Shown here piece by piece: positions 13,240 through 24,000 of a DNA stretch of 64,000 nt (position 1 is the stretch's first letter; every line of letters starts with the position of its first letter). Position numbers and translations under genes: made by a program. The DNA is from Lutjanus erythropterus (taxonomy: Eukaryota; Chordata; Actinopteri; Lutjaniformes; Lutjanidae), in contig CM034607.1 of the NCBI GenBank assembly GCA_020091685.1, forward strand, positions 15,801,221-15,865,220. Reading direction: 5' to 3'. Under the pieces are notes generated by a model. That model was not told the origin of the DNA and did not search any database. It saw only the letters and a program-made list of their open reading frames with translations.

Positions 13240-14184
13240 CAATAACGTGTATCGGAGCAGCCCCGCAGAGCTCTCAACCTCTTTATCGCTTCTACCTCAA
13301 TGGGACACCAGTCATTCTGTTGCTATCATTACCACTTCCCGAGGGTGATACTGACACAAATGCTTTTCTTTCTTTGTGAGGCACAGTATAAATGACATAA
13401 TAGTCTTTAGATGGAGTGGGGAGACTGCTCGCACACTGTAACCGATCACTCAACTGAAATCTTTACTGAGACAGACAGCAATGACAGAAGATGGAAGCAG
13501 TGTCTTTTTCCCACCCCACTGTATATCATCTAATAAATCACTTGAATTCATGAGCTTATAAATAATTCAGAAGTCCGTATTTTGAAATAAAGTAAGACAA
13601 TTTTGTCAAAGCACCAGAAGTAATATTATGTAACTATGTAACTTTTTTTGCTTTTAATGTGTTTGTGGAGCATTTTAAGCAATTTTATTAGAGAAATGAC
13701 GGGAAATCAAGGAAGAGATAGATGTCCAAATGACTTCTCAGACTTAGAACAGGGATGTTGCAGTGGTTTTCAAACTGGGGTCCCTGGAAAGGAGGAACTT
13801 TTAGCACATTTTTGGGAGTTGGAACAACAAGGGAAGAAATAGGGTTGGTGGTTTTGTCTGATTGTAATTTATAGTGATCCTAGTTTGATCACTGATTTAC
13901 TGTGACGACTTTATCATCTTCAAGCCTAAAATAAAGAAATTACTCAAAGGGGATTCCTTAAAACAAAATACTCAAGAAACTGAGGGTCCGCTCTTACAAT
14001 GTGCATCTATTGTGGGGTTCCTATAGACGATATAGACGTATATGCTCCTTTATGTCTTCTAGTTTTTCTATTTATAGTTTAAGTTGAAGTATTTAGTTAC
14101 TTTCTCTTTAACTGACCCATTGCTCTTGAACATAATATAAATGTACAGTGTGTAATCAAAGAAAAGCAATTAAAAAAACTGTAC

Positions 14185-14297
14185 CATGTCATTGCGTCCA
14201 AGAAGGTGTAGGCACAGGTAGTAGTAAAGAGCTGTGACACACAGTGGATGACATCAAGGCGATTGGCTTCAGGATGTTCATCATCTGCATGTACTTC
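14185..14297 (-). CDS. vps50: vps50 exon with several small deletions (about human residues 616-656)
   Basis: This segment between a CACACAG acceptor and a GTACAG donor is recognisable piece by piece in shifting frames: [13 protein letters not shown], then [10 protein letters not shown], then YYL, YTF and GRNDM. These are the pieces of the mammalian block [20 protein letters not shown] and its continuation, in order. The frame is lost by about four bases at the start, one in a T run after IA, one after LF, about five before YTF and one in a T run after YTF. Observed length is 113 nt against an expected 125. Taken literally, translation meets a TGA about five codons in. Downstream phase (0) still agrees with the exon at 9766-9846. 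The clustering in one short exon suggests uncorrected sequence, but degeneration cannot be excluded. Confidence 0.88.
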
Positions 14298-15448
14298 CTG
14301 TGTGGAGATGACGGAAAATAAACAGTTAACCAGAAATGTGTTGGACAAGATTATTTTGTTTGTTGTTTGGTTGCATACCAGAGTGTGACACAGTACACAC
14401 AAATATTGAGTTTTATTTATGACCTCAGTCTTTTTTCACAATTAATATGCAATGAATGTAATGGTTCTGTTCTTAAATACATCTTATATGAAATTAAAAG
14501 AGTTAAACTACAGTAAGGTAATCATAGAGAAACTGCATTAAACTGCATTTAGGAAACACTTCAGCAGAAATGCACTGCATTTGCATACACTTGAGGGCAA
14601 GGATTTAATTTTGCAGCAAGGTAATAAAGGCACTGAGTACAAGAGGTACAGGAGTGTAACAAAGTTACCATTGACTCAGAACTGATGAATGGAAGAAAGA
14701 AAAGCAGAAATAAACTCAATCTAGCCAGCTTCGCCACTGAGACAGCACTATTTCTCTCACACTCTCATTTTCACGCCTTCTCTTGAATTCTACACAAGAA
14801 CTGGGAGCAATCTAACTCCATCAAAGAGCTGCCGAGACTCAATTAAAAGTGATTGCTTGAATCAAACTTTGGCGTTTCACTCAGTTTTGCCACACGGCTC
14901 TAAATCAATATCACCGATTGTGTGGAGAAAAGACAAAAGTAGAAAAAGATTCGTCCTGTATGAACAGAAAATGAACAGTCTGAAATGAAAACAAGCCACA
15001 GGAGCAGACATTTTTTTATTGTTTGAAATGTTAAGAATAGCAGCAGATGTGTATGCGCATGAGTTATTAAATGAATCCATATAACCGAGGACTTATTCAG
15101 CTACACAACCCACACAGGAGAGATAACTGCCTCGTCTAATTCCTTTTCACACATGAAAATCACATCAGGAGGGTCACATCGCCAAAGGGCTCGCATTGCC
15201 AAGGAAGGGCCATAATGTCTTCAAAGCCACGTCAAAGAGAAGTAAGCCCTCTTTGAAACGAAAGGTCAGAGCCCGGGCAGAGGCTAACCATTATTAGCGC
15301 AGCTCAGTCACACAGGTAGCAACGGACACCTGAGGCGTGCCGATTGCGACGAGCTGCTGGCTTAATCGGTGATTAAATGGAAATCTCAGCAGGTTGGAGA
15401 AGACACCCACTGTGGCTGAGTCTGGGCTGCTCTCAAGGTAAGCGGAGG

Positions 15449-15505
<57 letters not shown>

Positions 15506-15510
15506 CTCAC
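14298..15510 (-). other. vps50: vps50 intron, 1.2 kb
   Basis: The intron begins GTGAGT followed at once by a (CA)n tract on the transcribed strand (15449-15504) and ends CACACAG. The part 15121-15420 is non-repetitive with several ATTA-type words and is a weak candidate for a conserved noncoding element. Nothing else is recognised. Confidence 0.7.
15449..15504. repeat. vps50: (TG)n microsatellite next to a vps50 5' splice site
   Basis: A nearly perfect TG run of about 56 bp with one CG interruption. On the transcribed minus strand it is (CA)n starting at intron base +7, right after GTGAGT of the exon at 15511-15613. CA repeats in this position are known targets of hnRNP L in other genes; an effect here is inference. 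Confidence 0.95.
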
Positions 15511-15613
15511 CAAGCCGGATGACGTTGAGAGTGGTGTTGGTGAGGATTGGTGCGTTGGTCTTATTCAGGTTGTAGTCAGACTTTTTCTTGCTTCTTATGG
15601 TCTCCTCGACACA
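15511..15613 (-). CDS. vps50: vps50 exon with a one-base deletion (about human residues 580-615)
   Basis: The exon starts with T, completing AG to serine, and then reads V S R before the frame breaks and a TAA follows three codons later. If one base is missing in the G run just after the AGG codon (near 15604), the rest reads [15 protein letters not shown], then [16 protein letters not shown]. This matches the vertebrate SVSRETLKSRKKSDYSLNK block closely. The observed length is 103 nt; 104 would keep the frame. The acceptor (CCTCCTCCTGCAG) and donor (GTGAGT) are intact. The exon is therefore real in origin; the break is either an assembly error or a mutation. A (CA)n repeat starts six bases into the downstream intron. 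Confidence 0.9.
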
Positions 15614-15645
15614 CTGCAGGAGGAGGAGGCAAGAGACAAAGAGAA

Positions 15646-16420
15646 AGTGCTCTTAGAAATAAAGGTGCTAACTAGAACCATGCAGAGTTCTTTGGCTTGT
15701 TTCCAGCTGGAACCCTTTCAGAGAGCTCTACCTAGAACCCATCATAAAGGGTCATACCTAGAACCCGAGAGAGGTTCTACAGAGAACAAAGTGGTTTAAT
15801 GAACCAGAAACGTCTCTGGGGCTTCTATCCAGAACCTTTCCACCTTCTAAGGGTGCTAACTAGTACCCACCAAGCGGTTTCTACTGAGAACTTTTTTATA
15901 TTGCAAGGGTTTTATGTCAAACACACTCCTAGTTTCTACTGAGAACCTTTTTATATTCCAAATCTTTATTCTAGAACCCACCAAGGGGGTTCTACAGAAA
16001 TCTTTGTACTGATAATCTTTTAATATGCAAAGGATTTTATCTTAGAAACATTCAAGGGGTTCTACCAAGAACCCTTTCATATTCAAGGGTTTTTCCAAGA
16101 ACACATTCAGGGGTTCTGCAGAGAATCTTTTATACTCAAGGGTTTTATCTAGAACTACCCAAGGGTTCTGCGAGAGTCCTTTCATATTATGTTACAAAGA
16201 ACCCTTGATAAACACTTTTGAAAGAGTTCTTCAAGAATTTCAACAATCCTTGAAGAACTCTCTCTCAAAAAGGTCCTTTGGATGAAAGGTGTTCTTAATT
16301 GAACCCTTAGTCTTACAAAGAACCCCTGATGCACCCTTTCTTCAAAAAGGGTTTTTAGAAGTAAGTGGTTCTGGGTAGAACCTCATCCCAGCCGGAAGAA
16401 CCTTAATTTCTTAAAGTGTG
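15646..16420. mobile_element. Internally repetitive TIR element, copy 1
   Basis: It begins AGTGCTCTTAGAAATAAAGG and ends TTAATTTCTTAAAGTGTG, an imperfect inverted pair. The interior is made of diverged units of about 60 bp built from GGTTCTAC, AGAACCCTTT and TATATTCCAAGGGTTTTA words. The same ends and interior recur at 53306-55103. No coding sequence. It stops about 31 bp before the 3' splice site of the exon at 15511-15613. Superfamily not assigned. Confidence 0.8.
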
Positions 16421-17145
16421 GGGCAGACTCATGAGAAAAGGACAGACTCTTTAATATATGTTAACATCACTAATCCTCAGCAGTGATTGGCCAGGTTCAA
16501 AAACTTAGAGCGGGTCAGAGGCTTGTAATTGATCAATCAGAACCCATTACACAAGACAGAAGACAGAAGGACCCTGCTGGTGATGTCTCTGAACTGGTGG
16601 TCCTGGAGCACCAGACCCTGACTCCGATCATCGAGCCATATTAACCAGCAGTCATTACATGGGCTTTCTAATTTCTGGATGTGACCATGCGATCCATTCA
16701 ATAATTAACAATTAGCCATTCCTGCTTATAAGAATGGGAAATTAGCATTTTAGTGACTATAGGCTAATGTCAGGTTAATACACATGGGAAGCAGGAATCG
16801 AAATGTGGTGAGACTTAAAGCAAAAATGATCAGGCATCTGGGACCTGTGAAGTAATGAGACTCAACCCTGAGCACAAACATCATGATACCATTAATAAGT
16901 AATTGTACATTACATGATCATTATACTGATGCTTCTGTGATGAGGAGCTTCTGAATAAGTAATAGTATTTTATGTGTTGTTTCCCATGCAAATCTGGCCT
17001 AAAATCTGATGTCAGCTCTCAGATATGCACAAACACACATACATGCTTTCTGTTCTCACATAATGCCACACACAAGCCACACACAAGCCTGGTGTGAACC
17101 ACTGAAAACACACCTGGAAATTAAAGTGTGATGCAGACTCGCAGC

Positions 17146-17166
17146 AGAGAGAGAGAGAGAGAGAGA
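17146..17166. repeat. (GA)n microsatellite
   Basis: A short AGAG run of about 20 bp. Confidence 0.9.
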
Positions 17167-17412
17167 AGTGCTCAGGTGGATTAGTGAGAAAGGGAGCATG
17201 GGAATATGGACAGGAGTATCAATGTGATATAAATTGTTTGATCATGAAGCCTAGTGTGACCCTACAATCTTGTGACTTACACTGTAGACTGGAGTCTAAA
17301 TCAGTGTTATATACACGTCTCCTCTATGCTGTCCAAGCATTATTTCTCCCTATGGAAGCCCATTCCAGCCCCCCAAAAAAATCCTATAAGTCATTATAAT
17401 GATTCACAAAAC

Positions 17413-17475
17413 AATGAGTTAGTATCTCAAAAATTATGATTTAGTTAAGTCATAATTTTGAGATACTGACTCATT
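17413..17475. repeat. Long inverted repeat (palindrome), 29-bp arms
   Basis: The left arm starts AATGAGTTAGTATCTCAA and the right arm ends TTGAGATACTGACTCATT; the reverse complement matches with few mismatches and a loop of about 5 bp. It may be the core of a small foldback element. It would form a stable hairpin in RNA. Confidence 0.85.
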
Positions 17476-18071
17476 ATTTTGAAATAGTATCTAAAAGTAT
17501 TATATACAAGTATATAGAAATAAAATCATCTTTAACTCCTAAGTTAAATTCATTATTTTCATGGACAGTTTTTAACATGCTTAGATAGTAAGTGCTGCTG
17601 GTAACTGCCTTCCTGATAAAATAAACCAAATATAAAACTTTATTCAATTGCATTCAAATTTCTCTTTCAATTGAAAACTGGGTCCTTTCGCACAAAGTGG
17701 AGAGGAGTGCATGATTTCAGCCGCCTTTATTAAACAGTCTTTCAATGGTCTCGATCACGTAGGCAGAGGTGGAAAGAAAGAATTTTTCATGGGTAGACAA
17801 AAAGCTTTATACAAGCTCTCTGCCTGCTTAGCAGGGCTAGGCAGAGGTGAGCTAAAATTAACATTGCTGAATGCATAAAAAGTGGCACATGACTTCACCT
17901 CCTTTTAGAATCCTTTTTTTCAAAGATTCAAGGACATATTTTGTCTCTGTGATTAACACAAGTCTCTTCTTTTTGTGTCTTATGGTCACTTATTTTCATA
18001 CATTTGAAATAGTCAGAAGCAGAAATGATGTGTCTTCAGAGTGGTATAAAACAATTAAACTTGGAGCTGAC

Positions 18072-18190
18072 CTCTTTAGAGGGGCATCACCCGTCTGCTC
18101 GTCAACGTAGTCCTGCTTGAGCTCCTCAGGGACATCGCTGTCGCTGTCGTAATCTTGATACACACTCTTCTCCAGCTCGTCTGACTCATA
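18072..18190 (-). CDS. vps50: vps50 exon, acidic [12 protein letters not shown] segment (about human residues 542-580)
   Basis: This 119-nt exon starts in phase 0 and ends with two bases of a serine codon. It reads [20 protein letters not shown], then [19 protein letters not shown]. The [22 protein letters not shown] core is practically invariant among vertebrates and was the first clue to the gene. The strong acidity and DSDSD pattern suggest a surface linker and a casein-kinase-type phosphorylation site (inference). The acceptor is CTTAAG and the donor GTCAGC. The next exon must supply one base to complete the serine codon, and the exon at 15511-15613 does. Confidence 0.97.
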
Positions 18191-21100
18191 CTTAAGAAAA
18201 GGGGAGGAGAAAGATCAGACAGAAGTCACATATGATACACATATGATCAGCGCAAAGAAGAGATACAGCACACGTAAAGTCAGTAAAAGGGATAAAAACA
18301 AAGTTGAACACTGTTATAACACGCTGTGAAAGTTTGCTGACACATCAACAGCTGTGGAAGACAAGTGTAGAAAAATTTGATGCCGTGGGGAAATCGTGTT
18401 GTTATCACTGCTGTTCATCAGATAACACGCAGGAAAAACAAACTGCCTACTGAAGAAGAAACTGTGTAAAACCAAATTATGTTAAAGGGCTGTGATTAAA
18501 TTATCTAAAATTTATTTGAAACGAAAGTGTAACATCCCCATCTCATAGCCCTGTTGAGCACATAACCATGAAACGACTGGCTGGGGGAGAAAAAGCAGAG
18601 TTTGGTAGAAGTGCCCCTGAAAGACAATATTTTCTTTGTCCTTAACTGCAAGCTCAGGCAACACAACAGCCATATAGAAAGGATTACAAGCTTAAGAGCA
18701 AGCCAAGCTTGGGTTCCTGTAAGCCTAATACGTTAGATAGTGGAATATTGCTTTTGATGTTGAGCCTGAAAGGAAAATATATCAATATATAAAAGAAGTG
18801 GGTGATCTGTTGAAGCACCTGTCTAATCTCTCCTTTCTATTCCTGAAGAGAAATACTGTTTCATTCATGAAATAAGCCTTGTAGAAACAACTTACTTATT
18901 TTGGACTTTATATAAGTCATAGGAGGAGCACATGTGTGTAACATCCACAGCATCAGGCAATATTCTGTGGCTCACTGTATTCATGCTATACGCATCTGGT
19001 TAAAGCCTACAGACGCCTTAACAGAAATTACGATTTCTTCTCTCCGTGTTTTGGCGTCACTATACCTCAGTCTGCTATCAGAGCTGACAAGTGCCACTTG
19101 AGACTCTGCAGTGGTCACGGGTATTTATTTGCTCCAGCTCCGATCGGCCGAGATGTATTCACAACACCCAGGTGGACACGCTATTTTCACCCTTTTCAGA
19201 GCAGGAAATGAAGGCTCGTCACCTCTTTTGCCCCTTTTTCATGCACATGTGCCCAGGGCAGCGGAGTCTGCACACATATGAAGGTGTGTGTTTAGTGATG
19301 AAGCGCTCAACTTTAGTCAAGTGACTGAACGGTGTGTCTAACAGTGCATTTTACTTTCTATAAATTCTTCTTCTTCTTCTTCTTTACCCCCATTATTTTG
19401 TTACCTATGAAGCAGCAAAATTAGGAAATGTCAGGTTTTCACTGGCAGTAACTCAACATGCCTCCTATCAGCTGAAATCAAACATGAAAGTGACACAGGA
19501 GAGAAACTAAACTTCAAACCACAGAGATATTTGTAAGTAGTATTTGCAAAGTCTTGTCTTGTATTTTTCATCTATGTATGGCATCAGTGTGCACTCAACT
19601 CGTAACTTGGCTGCCTTTGCTGGTAAATAAAGGTAAATAAAAATAAAAACAGTTACGCACATAAGTTATTATTTCAAATTTTCTAATATACAATGTTGTT
19701 AAAAGTGGGTCTGTATGAGACTACTGCTGAGAAACGCAAAGAAGACAGGCAAACCTCAGAGGCTGAAAAATGAAGCCAATGTGGAAATGCATAAAACTGC
19801 AGTTCCTCAAATGGCCACTTGAGGCTGGCTGAAAATAAAAGCGTTTACAGCTGGGTACAAAAACGGTTTTGGTCTGCTGGCTTGCAAGTTCATGATAACT
19901 GTACCAGATTGATTTTTTTTATAGAATTCACCTGTTAAAATGATCTAAGGCTTAAAGTTATGCATAATTAAGGGCAAGCACCACCGTCAACCATTTTTGG
20001 CTTAGCCAGGGGTTGGACGGAGTCAGACACTGCCAAGATGGTGATGACCAGAGCCACCACACTGTGGGCTTCAAAATGGCCTCATGGCGTCTTCAAACTG
20101 CAGTAACAACAACTGTGGGATGTTAATTGATTCTCCAGCACCACCTTAAGAGCACAATAGTAGCTACTGTTCTGCTGTTGTTTAGTATAATGGTACATGC
20201 AGTGGCCATTACGTTTTCACATTTAGAGTTGTCAGGCAAGCAGAAGTGCTTGTTTTCAGTTGCTGGACAAGACAAGAGGCTTACACTCCAAAAAAAAAAA
20301 AAAATCAAGCTGGGCTGGTCTGCTCTGGCTTTGAAGATGCAGTTGCACAAAGCGTACAATAGATGTAGAGTGAAACAGGCTTTCAAAGATAGAAAATAAT
20401 GATTTCTCCTCTCTGTCAATTATGTATGGAGCTAAAGTGGAAGGCCTAGTAGTTTTACTGGACACACACAGGCTGCTAGCAAAGTGAATAGTAGTAAAAC
20501 ATTTCTTTCAAGGTGAAATGCTGCCTATTTATATTTAACGCAAAACACAGAGTAGAAAATGTGTTTCTAAGAAATAAAAAGGATTCCAATATTGCAGGGC
20601 TAGATACTAAACATAGCCCTAAAATAGCATACTAGGGGTGAACTGCTTTGCTGAGGACGATGACTGAATCCTGATGAGGACCCCAAGATATCCATAGAAA
20701 AATGGCCCTACTTTATTACATATAGCTTTACACTTAAGTCTTTTATTTGCCCTGCTGCTGGATCTCCCCACAGGTTTCATTTGCTATTTAACAGCTCATA
20801 AAGTAAGTCAGACAACATGTTAAAGTGTTATAATAATCATGGCAGGTTGTGCACTGCTGGCCCTCCACTGTCAATAAACGTTTGTTATGGCCCTGTTGGT
20901 GACAGCTTGAGGGCTGCTGTAAACCATTTAATGACCCACAGTGGTTGCGTCCCAATTAATCAAGTTGTCTCTTTATTAACTTGTTTGGTAAGGCACCTCA
21001 ACAGGTAGCCTTGTTAATTAGACGTGAGTAGGTGTATCTGACAACTTGACAGAATTGACAGTAAACGATCACAACTGCTTCCGTGTTTCATGTCTATAAA

Positions 21101-21224
21101 CTGCTTCTGCAGCTTTTTGACTGACTTGGCAAAACACATTTCACACTAATACAAGTGATTCCAAACCATTAAGCAGGCGTCAATTGCAAGCATGTTTTGC
21201 TATTGCCTTTCCTTTGTCACTTAC
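18191..21224 (-). other. vps50: vps50 intron, 3.0 kb
   Basis: The intron has a GTAAGT donor and a CTTAAG acceptor. It holds a (TTC)n run at about 19365-19384, a poly-A run at about 20290-20304, and a piece near 19490-19530 that is also found near 11495-11530 (both contain GAGAGAAACTAAACTT), so a shared dispersed repeat is likely. Nothing coding was recognised. Confidence 0.65.
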
Positions 21225-21410
21225 CCCATTAGATGCCAGCACATCCTCTGTCTCCTCCTCTTTGTGCTCAGTGTGCATCTCAAAGGGGTTTCCCTCCTGA
21301 AGATACTGCTGGAACAAAGACAGCTCCTCCTGAGCTGGGCTGGCCGAGGACACGGCCTGTCTGCTCGGGGAAACGGACGGAGAACGACACTGGCCCATGA
21401 ACTTAAACTC
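21225..21410 (-). CDS. vps50: vps50 exon, variable acidic linker (about human residues 484-541)
   Basis: This is the longest vps50 exon here: 186 nt, 62 codons, phase 0 at both ends. It begins [20 protein letters not shown], passes through a serine/alanine-rich variable stretch, then reads [14 protein letters not shown] and ends [14 protein letters not shown]. The start and end match mammalian VPS50 well, and the middle has a few extra residues. Low complexity and many acidic residues suggest a flexible linker between the N-terminal rod and the C-terminal domain (inference). RSPSVSPS is a plausible proline-directed phosphorylation stretch (inference). The donor is GTAAGT and the acceptor ATCCAG. 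Confidence 0.96.
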
Positions 21411-23441
21411 CTGGATTAGAGAGGATGTGACCGAGACACACAAGAGAGCAGACGAGGAAACACAGGAAAAAAAAAGGTTTAGAAACCTGAGCATTTTAGA
21501 ACTTGACCTGCATTACGGCTGTATTTTTAAGTCATTTTTAATCAGCAGTAATCACTAGGTAGAATCTAGTGGTAGAAAATAGAAAACACAGTGTGCAGAT
21601 CTATGAATAACACAACCTAACAGGTCAGGTGCGTGTTAGCATGCGTAGGCATTGGCTCAAAGAAAAAAAACATCAGCAAACTGTCTGCTTGTAAGAGACT
21701 TGCTTGTTCTTGCATCATTTCTTGTTTCCTTTCAAGTCATAGATCTTAAACAATGGGGTCTCCTGCAGGTTAATCAAACCTATCTGTATAATTGAATTGA
21801 TTTATGATTTACTTCATTTATTGAGAAAAACTTCACCTTTATTTGGTGAAAGAATTTAAAATGGATCCTATATGGTCAAATCAAAAATGATATGCAATGT
21901 TTGGGAAGAACTTTAAAGATAAAAACAAGCAGCAAGCTGCAAGTGACAAAGATGATGTGAGGAAATGCCTGCATCATTTAGCTGGAGAACAGACTCAACA
22001 ACCTAAATTCAGGTATGTAGAGCATAATCAACAAATTCTGAAGAAAATTAAAATGCTTCAAGGATTAAAATGCTCAGATATCATCACTTTCAGGTGTATA
22101 TTGTGCATGGATCTGGATTAATTTTACAACAGGCTGTTCTGTGACTAAAAAGACCAAGGTTGGTTCAGATTACCTTCAAATGTATTAAGCTGTTGATTAC
22201 AAATTCCTTACTTTTTGCAATTTTGTATTTAGTAATGTAAACCACTGGATTACAAAAATGGAATACGTTTGGATTACTTCAAAATCAAACGTAGAAAATA
22301 TTGCACGTCTACTTACTACTAGATGCAGCAACAAAACATTGACTTGCACAAATACAACTTTTTCTTTTTAACATTTTCAATACAGATACAATGTATGTCT
22401 TTTGTGAAGCAGCTGTTTAAAAAGTGCTTTTCATGAGTTATCAGAGCACTGATTATCATGAAAAAGGTTTCATAGTATTATAATTGCCATTTTGTAAAGA
22501 TGTAATCAAAAATATAATCAAGTAATCCTGGACAATCTAACTATATTCTAATTACACATTTTTCAAATGTAATCTGGGCTGACTAAAGTTAAAGTAATCT
22601 AATGATACACAGTATGTATACTGTATATTGCATTGTCATATTTATGTGACTTTCCATAGTATTAGCAGTCTGTTAAAATTCTACACAGTGCTGGTAAAGG
22701 GTTAAAGTCATAAAAATACACTGTCCCAGCTGGATGCCTACAACAAACATGCATTCAAAATAAACCAACTTCAATCTTTTTTTAATGCCAGCCAGGCTTT
22801 AATGTACATCTCCTGTTTACCATCTAGTACTGTAGACATACAAAATTCTCACGGCAGCGGCATTACAATGAAGATTCTTGAGCGTGTGTGTTTGTTCAAA
22901 ATGTGCCCAAGCATGAAGGGAAAAACAAGATGTATGAAAATGAAAAATTAGACTCTGATTTAGTTCCATTTATCTTTCTGACATTTCTTTCTTTCCATTT
23001 ATCATTTCTGCATTTAGATGAAGTGAGCCGAACATGTTGCGAGTTGATTATGGTGCATATCCATGAGATACCTACATTTTGGTTTGGGTTGTGTGTGATC
23101 CATATTAGGCTCTGATATTCAAAGCTTTATTTTTAACTATTGCTCATGGGTGCAGGAAATGAAACCCTCTAACATACACACCACATGGGACAACATCCGT
23201 TTTTTCTTCTTCTGTGTATAACGTGCAGTAAACTTTCCTCCTCCTATGTTGATACGAAGGCTGACACGCTTGCACACCCACACATATATACGCACAGAGA
23301 TCACTGAGCAGGAGGAGCCCCTGCTATTCATATCCTAATGTAAATTGCACAGTGGTGGGAGTGTGTGATGAGTGACAGTGAAGAATAAATGAATGGTACC
23401 ATGCTTCATCCTCTAGCTTCACAGATATGATTTTTACTCAC
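21411..23441 (-). other. vps50: vps50 intron, 2.0 kb
   Basis: The intron has a GTGAGT donor and an ATCCAG acceptor. At 22230-22620 there are repeated words of the GTAATCTGATTAC type, reminiscent of a dispersed fish repeat, but I cannot define element ends. Nothing else is recognised. Confidence 0.65.
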
Positions 23442-23532
23442 ATGGAGCTGGGCGATGTTAAAGTTAGACTTGACAGGGCACAGTTCCCACGTCTCATTTT
23501 CCAGAAACATCCTCAGCTCTTCCAGTCGTGCC
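23442..23532 (-). CDS. vps50: vps50 exon (about human residues 453-483)
   Basis: This 91-nt exon begins with the last base of an arginine codon and ends in complete codons. It reads [20 protein letters not shown], then [10 protein letters not shown]. The block [18 protein letters not shown] is identical to the human protein, making this one of the firmest identifications in the window. The acceptor is CCCTCAG and the donor GTGAGT. The GTGAGT donor directly follows a histidine codon, as in the mammalian exon order. Confidence 0.97.
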
Positions 23533-24000
23533 CTGAGGGGTTGAAAAGAGACAAAAGGGAACGGGGATGAGTGAAAAAAAAAAGACAAGAAGAGGAGTGA
23601 AAAAGTTAAAACGAACAAGCCTGTCCATTTCTGACCTCCTGCCATTTTGTACATTCAAGCTGCTCCTCAGCTCTGTGAGTCCTGATGAAATGTGCAGCGG
23701 AGGTCACTGATACCCAGTGAAAAGGAAGAAGTGTCTGTGCGCGGTGTGAGCGTGATATGTTTCACAGCTCACGTCAGCCACCCTGGTGCTCATCCGCGAG
23801 GTCAATATCGGGTCTTTGTGTGCGAAATGTCCGAGGAGTGTTGACTTCAAACACAGTGGTATCTCTTTTCACTTGTCATAGAGGTGTTTGAAGTATGAGA
23901 CGTGAGAGAATGTGGAACAGTGGCAAGAGAAAGGGAAGCCGTGTGTGTAGATATAAAGAAAGGACATCAATTTAACTTTTTGGCTACGTAGAGTATGCTA

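Larger units (their letters stand above)
9847..14184 (-). other. vps50: vps50 intron, 4.3 kb
   Basis: The intron begins GTACAG and ends TCTACAG. It holds a (CA)20 microsatellite (13199-13238), a possible hAT end near 13761 and paired TGATGTCATCA words near 11246-11280. A piece around 11495-11530 is shared with the intron at 18191-21224. I saw no second copy of the damaged upstream exon that could serve as an alternative. Confidence 0.65.
15614..18071 (-). other. vps50: vps50 intron, 2.5 kb
   Basis: The intron starts GTCAGC. It contains a palindrome (17413-17475), a (GA)n run (17146-17166) and an internally repetitive TIR element (about 15646-16420) whose end nearly touches the pyrimidine-rich acceptor of the downstream exon. 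The stretch 16421-17145 holds nothing I recognise. Confidence 0.75.

Noticed and set aside
13166..13379. Open frames with threonine-histidine repeats
   Set aside because: Produced by the (CA)20 microsatellite in an intron.
13761..13810. CAGTGGTTTTCAAACTGGGG, a hAT-type terminal repeat
   Set aside because: Its partner end and target duplication could not be found, so an element cannot be defined.
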